NCBI GenBank assembly: GCA_025531455.1
Contig: JAMYHL010000001.1
Coordinates: 496,001 to 560,000 of the forward strand
From: Apiotrichum sp. Y4204
Lineage: Eukaryota; Basidiomycota; Tremellomycetes; Trichosporonales; Trichosporonaceae
Direction: 5' to 3'
DNA: 64,000 nucleotides
The notes below the pieces were generated by a model. That model was not told the DNA's origin. It saw only the letters and a program-made list of their open reading frames with translations, and did no database searches. Each line of letters begins with the position of its first letter. Positions within the stretch are counted from its first letter, which is position 1. The position numbers and the translations under genes are program-made. This document shows, one piece after another, positions 56,628 to 64,000 of this stretch.

Positions 56628-59322
56628 TTAGTCCTGGTCGCGCTGGACCATGGGCCTCGGGCCCTTGGACGCCTTGCGCGAACGCTCGGAGAGCTCGGCG
56701 ATCTCGTCGTCGAGCTCCATCTCGCTGCCGAGGTCGTTGAGCGACGTGGGCTCGCGCTCGAGGAGCGGCTTGATGAGGCGGTTGAAGTACGGGTGCTCCT
56801 TGGGCGGCGGGTTGGCAGCCTGCACCTGGGCAAAGTACGACTCGTAGACGGAACCGTCCCACTTGCCGAGGGGCGAGTTGACAATGTGGTCCGAAAGCGC
56901 AAACGAGTCGATGAGCGGGATGGCGTACTTGCGCACCTCGGCGCAGAGCTCGTCGACCGAGGCCTGGACCTTGTCGATCTGGCTGGCGTTGAAGTAGCCG
57001 TACTTGAGGAACCAGCCCTGAAGCTCCTCCACCTGCCAAAGACCGTAGAGCTTGCAGGTGGTGAAGAGAACATCGCGCTCGGGGGAGGGCTGCATGGCCT
57101 CGACAGCAGCGCGGTTCATCTTGTAGATGTAGCCGATCGTGTGGATCTTGGCGGCAATGAAACGCGACTGCGAGCATGCCTCCATGGCATCCTCCTTGCT
57201 CATACCGGCCTTGCGTTTCTCCATAAAGTCGAGAGCAGCCTTCTTGACGACGTTGGCGGCAACGCAGTTGAACGCCTGCTCAATGTCCTGGAGCGAGAGC
57301 GAGCCGTCCGACTTGGCGGTAAGAGCGCCAGCGTCCGAGAGGTACTGAACACCAGGAGGAAGCTTCATGCCCTTGACGGCACCCTGGTAGGAGCCAACGA
57401 GAGCACGACCGGCCTGAAGCGAAAGGATAGTGTTGTCACCCTCCCAAGTGCACTGAACGGCAAAGTCGTTGAACATGGCAGGGAGGTTCGAGTAGGCCGA
57501 GTAACCGTGGCCACCGCAGGACTGGCGGCAGCGCTCAATGGTGTCGAGACACGCCCAGGTGCAGAAGGCCTTGAGACCAGCCGAAGTCGAGTGGGTCTCC
57601 TTGAGCTTCTCGAGAGTCTCCATGAGGTTGGGGTCTCCGGGCTTGAGGCGGTCAAGGGCCTCGGTCATCTCCTCGTACATGGTCTGAAGGCGCATGCTGG
57701 TGAAGTTCATGGCGATGGCCTGGGCGACGAGGGGAAGAAGACGACGCTGGTGGATGGGGTAGTCGAGCAGCTGAGTCTCGAGTTTGTTGCCCTTCTGCGC
57801 AAACTGACGACGGACGGCCGCGTAGCGGACAGCAATGGTGAGGGCCTTCTTGGCGGTGTTGGACGAGTCGGCGACCATCGAGGTACGGCCAGAGAGAAGA
57901 GCACCGTAGGTGAGCTGGGCAAGAGGAGGCTCCGAGACCTGGCCCTCGCGGTTCACCTGGGTATACTTCATGAGGAGCGAGGCACGGGGCACGCGGACAA
58001 AGGTGAACTGAATGTAACCGTTGTCGATACCGTCGCGGCCCATCTTCTTGCCAATGTCGCCAATGGTGATGCCGGGGAGAGTGGTGAAAGTCTTGGTGTC
58101 ACGGAGCTGGACGACAAAGGTCTTGACGCCGTGGTCCTTGCCGTTAATGATCATGCGGGCGAAGACGGCGGCGTGGGTAGCCGACGAAGCGGCACCGCCG
58201 ATCCACCACTTGGTGGCACCAAGGTGAGGGGTGTTGATGATAAACTCATCGGTCTCCTCGTCAAAGGTAGCGGTGGTCTCGAGACCGGCGACGTTGGAGC
58301 CGTGGGCGAGCTCAGTCATAGCGAAGCAGCCAATGAGGCCGTTAAGGCCGACGGCACCCTTGTCAACCCAGTAAGCTGCAGTCAGCACCTTGTTGATGTG
58401 GATTTTGATAAGAAATAGTAATTCCAGGTATTTCCGGTATTTCCAGGGACCCGCCGGCAAGTTCAGCCAACTTGCACGCCACGGTGGGCACAAAGGTGGG
58501 CAAGACGGAAACGTGGATCCTTGATAAGATCAAGGAATCAGGGACTCACAGAGCTGGTTGGGGGTGGCCTGGGAGCGGAGGGCACCGAGGAAAAGTCCGT
58601 AGTGAACTCCGAAGCGCGTCCAGAAGGCCGGGTCGGCAATGGAGATGAGCTGTAGAGTCAGGAATCGATTCAACCGTCACGGAATCGGACCAATCAGGAT
58701 GAACTTACCTTCATGCGCAGGGTGAAGTCCTCGATCGACTCGGTGGTGACGAAGTGGACCATGGAAGCGAACTGAGGGTTAGCGGGTTCTACGCGGACTG
58801 CTCTCGTCGGCTAGACAACTCACCTTCTCCATGGTGCGCTCACGGATCTCATCCTTGGAGAGATCGTGGATGTCGGAGTTCTTGAAAGCCGGGTGGCGAG
58901 CGATCTGTGTGCCACGTCAGTGCACTGGCCGGACAAACACATGCATGGTACTAACCTCTGCCGAGAACTTCTCCTTGAGGACAAGGTTGCGCTCGGAGCC
59001 CTCCATGAGGATGGCCATGTTGCGCACATTGAACGGCGGGTTGGCGCGTTCCTGTGACGTGTCAATAAACGGTTCGTCGCGGTGCAGAACACGCTGGTGC
59101 TTGGCAGAAACAACTGGTCCGCTGGGCACCAGATCGCATCCGCTGTCTCCCAGCGGCACAGAGGCTCAAGGCATCGCATCCAACCGGATCTGGTCGCGAG
59201 CACTCGTCTGATCTGCTACTCACTTTGGCGAGCGTCTCCATCTGTAAAGTGTTAGCTGCGAACACACACACACACAGATCGGCAGGACTCACAGTGGTGG
59301 GCTTGGGGCGGGGGAACGCCAT
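56628..59322 (-). CDS. POX1: Acyl-CoA oxidase
   Basis: Seven minus-strand exons (59322-59293, 59241-59224, 59051-58956, 58904-58824, 58771-58709, 58649-58550, 58375-56628) give 711 residues. It oxidises acyl-CoA to 2-enoyl-CoA with FAD and O2, the first step of peroxisomal beta-oxidation. The FAD-site segments GCFAMTELAHGSNVAGLETTA and TPHLGATKWWIGG are clear. The GRTSMVADSSNTAKKALTIAVRYAAVRRQF helix follows, then CGGHGYSAYSNLP and CTWEGDNTIL with the predicted catalytic glutamate at about 441. The C-terminal acyl-CoA oxidase domain runs to the end. The C-terminus (RDQD) is not a PTS1 signal. Other fungal Pox proteins also lack one. The second exon is only 18 nt. Introns are 51, 172, 51, 52, 59 and 174 nt. 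Confidence 0.96.
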
Positions 59323-60384
59323 CTTGATAGATTCTAAACGGAAGAGTTACAGTGGTGCGGTCGTAAAAGTCTGCTGTTGTGTAATGTGTTTATAGAGAAT
59401 GTAGGTGTTGATTGATTGATCGATGTGAGTGTGATGGAGAGAAAGCAAAGTGCATGAGGTGGTGCATGCATCGAAATGTATCAACTTTAAGACCCGCCAG
59501 CCCGCGCCTCTGACAGTGTGGATATCCGACCTGGCTCGAAAAGGCGGTGTGCCACACTCTGAATGGATCGGCAGTGGGAAATCCTTTGTATAACCGGTGT
59601 AGCCGGTTGATCCGGCCAATCAATCTTGAAATTTCTGGCCAACACGCCGGACAATAATCGTCACTTGCTCGACTCTACTCCTGGTACTCTGATTAGGACC
59701 ACTTCCTGGGCCAAATAGGCACCACGGCACCGGGCCGGGAGTGGACATGTGGGCTGCTTAATCGATCGACCGTCATGCTCCGCCGGCACCGGCACCAGAT
59801 CCCGCCTTTGGCTTGCCCATTGTGTTGATCTCGGCCTCAACGCCTCGGGTCCCTACCACGCGGCCATCGACCTCCGGCTTCACCACTACCCAGAGATCCA
59901 GAGACCCTTTGGCCGCTCCTGATCTCCTGCGCTGCACTCATCGTCGCCGGGAGCTGATTCCAGGGTCGACCAGCACATGGCCAGCATACGACCACCGTGC
60001 AACACTCCAAACTGTCATCGGCCGCCTACACAGATGACCCCTGGCGCCACCGCTAGAGCACCATCCATTGTTACACCCCTAGATGGAGCGAGAGGGGTGG
60101 TATGGACCCACCGGTCAGTCTGGTAATGTACCGGATGGTCTCGTTCGATAGCTCCGCAATTCCGGGTTTCTTGCGGGGCAGCTCGCAGGACGAGGTGCTC
60201 CGCACCGGGGAGAGCCTTGATCGGATCAAGGGCTCTATACCATGTCTGCGAGGCTGGGCGGATAGCTGCCTTCTTCCCAATGCCAATGCTGAGACACCTC
60301 GGTTCGCTTTTGTGACAAGGCAAAACCCATTTTGCCACTGGGTTTGCCCGATCCTATGCAACCGGAGTTTTCGAATTTTGTGTG
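59323..60384. other. Intergenic between POX1 start and tRNA-His
   Basis: The part next to 59323 should hold the POX1 promoter (minus strand). No gene or clear repeat is seen. Confidence 0.5.
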
Positions 60385-60468
60385 GCTCGTATAGTGTAGG
60401 TGGTTATCACTGGTCGTTGTGGTTTTCCTACTCCCGACCCGACCGCTGTTCGACTCAGCGTGCGAGCA
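60385..60468 (+). tRNA. tRNA-His (anticodon GTG), with 11-nt intron
   Basis: The acceptor stem GCTCGTA (60385-60391) pairs with TGCGAGC (60461-60467). The D arm is GTG/CAC with the loop TAGGTGGTTAT. The anticodon stem is GGTCG (60412-60416) with CGACC (60435-60439), anticodon GTG at 60419-60421. The T arm is CGCTG-TTCGACT-CAGCG. An 11-nt intron (60423-60433) sits after base 37. Seven T residues follow at about 60472-60478, a normal RNA polymerase III stop. Removing the intron leaves 73 bases. Confidence 0.92.
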
Positions 60469-62879
60469 CGATTTTTTTACCTTTCGGTCTCCTTTTTACG
60501 CAATTGTGCAGCGCTGCGACCTGTTGCGGAACTGCAGCCCAGCGAGTTCCAGTACTAGTGTCTCATATAATTCTCGCCGTCTTGGGTGACATCCTTGCCA
60601 TCATCGCCACTTCACCGCCACGCGCCACGACGCTCTCTGGTCAGCAACGTCTGTGCAGTGGCGGTGATATGTTGGTTGCCGAACTACTGTGGCCTTGAAG
60701 TTCCGGTTACATCAACGCCAGCAGCCGGCAACATGGCACCGGCTTCTCCGCTCCATCTAACCGGACAACCGAAATTTCTGGTGCTATTTCCTCTTTCCTG
60801 ATCTCTGTCAATACATCCCAGTAACATTTGCAGAAGACGGCCATAGGACGCCGCTTGATGCGAGACGCTAGCGGGTGGCGCGGTGGCGCCCGCTGTGACG
60901 AGGGGTTACGAAGAGTACAAAACGCGTCGTGTGGACTCGACGCCACCGTTTCGGTGCTGTGGCCGAACAGGGACTGTTGCGTTTTGTCTTGTGCAGCCGC
61001 TGTTTCCGGACCTTGTGGCGACGAGATGTTTGCCCTCTTAGCGCTGAGATCGTGACTGGACGCAGGGTGCGTGTTGATGGACATGGTGAAAAGCCTTGTT
61101 GCCCCACGGCACTCCAGCGGGGCTGAGTCGGCTGCTGACCTGGGATGGCCATAGCTTGCGCATGGGATAGGCAATATTTCCTGTTGGTCTGGATAGAGCT
61201 CTCAGCTCGTGGTAAAGTGTATGTGTGCTGCGCCGAGGGTGCGCCGCTTCTGTGCAACGCAGTACTGCTTTGGTCAATGAACGGTCAACGCGAAGGCGGT
61301 GGTCACAATTCCTCGATCGACTCATTCAAGTACGCGGTAACCCTGGTTGAGAAGTTAGGATCATTCGGGAAGCAGTGTCAGCAGTCCAGAATCAAAACAT
61401 GGAATCGCAACACTGGCGGGCCCTTCCGCGGCTGGGGGTTCTCGATTGAAGTAACACCAATTCCATTAAGGGTGATGTTAGGCTGCTCGTGTGTCCTCAG
61501 TCGAATCGCTGGATGCCTTGTGGATTTCTCGCACCTCAGTACTGTGCTTCTACGAGCCTTCAAACCGCGTACTTGGGTCTTGAACACGCCGGCGGCATGG
61601 AGCTTTCCGCGCATATGCGGGTACCTCACTCGTTTCCAGTAGTCAACAAGCTAGTGACCAGCGGTGAGTGTTGGTACCCCTGCCAGGTCTTGATCAAGAC
61701 ATCCACTGTGTTCACTGGAGGCACATTTCATCGGTCATGGTACAACACCCTTGTACTCTTGTGGCCTTGTGGTCGGTCGTTCGGGGCTCAGGACGTTTCT
61801 TAGCAGAGTGATTTTTATTTTATTTTATTTTATTTTATCTGTCAGCTTTCCCTGGCGTGTAATGCCTGGCCGTCGTCGATATCCGCGCCATGTGCTATCT
61901 GATACGATAAACCTCGGCATTCCGTCGATCTTTCCATGTACATACCCACGGTGTATGGTATTCGTCAGCTACTCAGTAGTTGTTCTATTAACTATTCACA
62001 GCCGATGCGCAGCTGATCGGGTGATATGTATTTATTCACACTGACCAAGCCAACAAACAGATCGTGGTCAGTATTCCCATGACGAAAGCCACCATAGCAG
62101 TGAGTCTAGACACTTCAAACCGGAATGCTGTGCAGTAAGGGCAGCTGTATCAAGAGAGGCCGGTGACGCGAGGCCTCCTTGGACGCGACGCGATTGCGGC
62201 TACTACGCTGGGCTCAAGGAGCGGAGACAAGGGCAGGGGAGCGTATCGCAAACACAGCAACCATGAGACTGTCAGTGGAGGGCCTGACGACCATCGTTGA
62301 GACGACCACAGTTAGTGTATGCACTGCCTTGACGGCGGTGTATACAGTACGCAGAGGTGCAACGGCTTGGCGAAGTGATGCATGCAGCTGACGCGCTGAC
62401 TGGATCCAGAGCACGCACGGTCGCGATCGTGCGATCTAGCGCGGTCCACCGGGTTCCAATGACGTATCCTGCGAGTGATGGGCATGATTCCAGTGTCCGA
62501 ACCGGCCCGACTATCCGATGGGACGCGACGATCCCGACATTCCGACGCATCCCCGGCCGCCGGCGACTAGTCGCCGCCCAGCAACAGGGACCAAACAGCT
62601 CAGCAACCAGCGGCCATCTAAAAGGTACCCATTGCGCCATCAGCCATAGCATTCCAGTCAGGTCCGCGCGAGATCAATAACAGCAACGAGCAATCGTGGC
62701 TGGCCGCGAGGAGGATATCAAACACGTTTGACACATTCTCACTACTTGACATTCTCTTTTCAGCTCACTGTTGCACTCACGAACACACTCACGGCCCCCA
62801 ACTCAACGTCGTCGACTCACAGCTAACATCCGCGCTGCCCACAACGACTTGGCCCACACTCCTTAGACCTCTTCGCGAC
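60469..62879. other. Gene-free 2.4-kb stretch
   Basis: The longest gap in the window. No coding frame links by splicing, and I see no transposase or reverse transcriptase fragment. It holds a TTTTA pentamer array at 61811-61839. The last 150 bases form the leader of the hydrolase gene. Confidence 0.45.
61811..61839. repeat. TTTTA pentamer array
   Basis: About five consecutive ATTTT units in otherwise mixed sequence. Confidence 0.8.
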
Positions 62880-64000
62880 ATGAAGACCCGTTCCTCGCCC
62901 ACCATCTCCAAACTCAAGATCCTTAAGCACCCCTCGCTACGACGCTCCAGACGACACAGTAAGGCTGGTTCTGGCTCGTCCACATCGCCGCCGTCTTCAC
63001 CAATCTCCTCCGTGTCGACGACACCCAGATCCAACAACTCTCCTCCCTCACTTAAACCTGGCGTGAGCTATGCCACTGCGGCGGAAGGTGTAGTCGAGGC
63101 TTCGCTCGCACTCGAAGGATATGTGCGTACAAGACCGGACCCCACGGCGCGCAACGGCTCCCGCCGGTCTGTCGCTCTCCTATGCCTATTCCTCTCTGCG
63201 CTCTTCATCATTCCCACCTTCCCCTTCTTCGCCCTTCGATACTACACGGTACGCCCACGCGGATTTAAAAGCATATGGAGCTATCTTCTCTGCCGAGGAG
63301 TCACCATCTACCTCTGGCTCGACATAGTCATGCCGTCGGCTGAGACGCACGCAAGGCGCGAGCATGGCCGCCGACTGCCTCTCGACGGGTTGGACAAGAT
63401 CGTCACCGTGACGCCCACCACTATCCCCCCGATTCCGAGCCAGGCCTGTCGCCCACCCATGCGTCCGGTTGTGTCATCCATTCCCCTGCCCGGCTTCATG
63501 CTCTCACCGCCCGGAGCGCCATCCGGAACAGCGTCCGCCGAGCCTGGAGAGAAGATTATCCTCTACTTCCATGGAGGGTGGGTTACAAATGCCGCACATT
63601 GCAGAGCTGACGCACAGCGGCTACGTCTCTGGGCACCCCCTCACTCTGCCGTTTGCCTACAAGATTGCTCGTGATACCAAAATCCGTGTTTTCGGTAGGT
63701 CACGCGGGAGTTATAACTTCTGACCCCAGCCCCGACGTACCGCAAAGTGCTTGACGAGAAATCGGGCTTCCCCGCCCCTTTAGTCGATGCGTACGCAGCG
63801 TGGGACTACGTCTTGGCATTGGGCTTCGCCCCACGCGACATTCTCCTCGTGGGCGACTCGGCAGGCGGCCATCTGTGCATGTACCTCTCGCAAGGACTGG
63901 CCATAGCCGCCGCGATGGGAGCGCGCATCAACCCGAGCGTCGACCCGGCGCAGCGTCTCCCAGGCGGTATTGCGCTCAGCTCGCCATGGCTTGACCTCAG
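62880..64000 (+). CDS. Alpha/beta hydrolase (HSL/fold-3 type), 5' part
   Basis: Three exons so far (62880-63577, 63618-63694, 63730->64000), cut by the window end. The N-terminal 95 residues are basic and Ser/Pro-rich. A hydrophobic segment (VALLCLFLSALFIIPTFPFFAL) at about 100-121 is a likely membrane anchor. The catalytic domain shows YFHGGGYVSGHP at about 229-240, the HGGG oxyanion motif restored by splicing across the 40-nt intron. It also shows APTYRKV, and GDSAGGH with the nucleophile Ser302. These match the hormone-sensitive-lipase family of esterases, including steryl acetyl hydrolases. The Asp and His of the triad lie beyond the window. The second intron is 35 nt. The substrate is unknown. 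Confidence 0.88.

Noticed and set aside
56589..58418. A 609-codon plus-strand frame
   Set aside because: Antisense mirror of acyl-CoA oxidase. It has the same Val/Leu/Gly-rich shadow composition.
1..64000. CRISPR arrays, prokaryotic operons, riboswitches, integrated virus or transposase genes
   Set aside because: No regularly spaced repeats, ribosome-binding sites, or capsid, polymerase, integrase or transposase motifs were found. The window is nuclear fungal DNA.

Overview
This is a contig from a GC-rich, intron-rich yeast-like basidiomycete. Gene content, the intron consensus (GTGAGT donors, CTGAC branch points, very short introns) and codon use fit Tremellomycetes, most likely Trichosporonales; the species is not certain. 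I see no prokaryotic, plasmid or viral features. About 26 protein genes (a few weak) and two tRNA genes can be supported. Exon structures were read by hand from splice consensus, frame continuity and family alignment from memory. Each multi-exon model given with exon lists sums to a multiple of three and gives an uninterrupted protein.

Layout: 1-599 is the C-terminus of an amino-acid permease. 1.7-4.1 kb holds an intronless 800-residue protein of unknown function. 5.4-6.9 kb encodes an alpha-oxoamine (KAPA) synthase-like PLP enzyme. 7.7-8.3 kb is a doubtful low-complexity gene. 9.2-12.7 kb (minus) is a large disordered protein with KEN and D-box degrons. 13.4-13.9 kb is NEDD8/Rub1. 15.4-17.4 kb is mitochondrial N-acetylglutamate synthase. 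17.5-18.6 kb (minus) is EMC3, divergent from ELP1 (19.0-23.6 kb). Then follow Sws1 (23.8-24.7), a BTG/Tob protein (25.7-27.4) and a small FMN-binding oxidase (28.7-29.4).

The second half holds the arginine-specific carbamoyl-phosphate synthase large chain (31.6-35.3), Stm1 (36.8-38.2), the Hsp40 Sis1 (39.2-40.7), Lst8 (minus, 41.1-42.4), a small Cys/His-rich protein (minus, 43.1-43.6), tRNA-Tyr (44.4), a DHA1 drug/polyamine exporter (minus, 45.2-47.0), Trm9 (48.4-49.5), a mitochondrial helical-repeat candidate (minus, 49.8-51.3), ribosomal protein P0 (51.9-53.1), a four-span membrane protein (minus, 53.8-54.5), acyl-CoA oxidase (minus, 56.6-59.3), tRNA-His (60.4) and the start of an alpha/beta hydrolase (62.9-end).

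Functional links: Elp1 and Trm9 act in sequence in wobble-uridine mcm5U synthesis. N-acetylglutamate synthase and the carbamoyl-phosphate synthase large chain belong to arginine biosynthesis. P0, Stm1 and Sis1 serve the ribosome and nascent proteins. The most striking whole-window property is intron size: 28 of 68 modelled introns are 32-40 nt, while a separate group of 11 is 138-295 nt.
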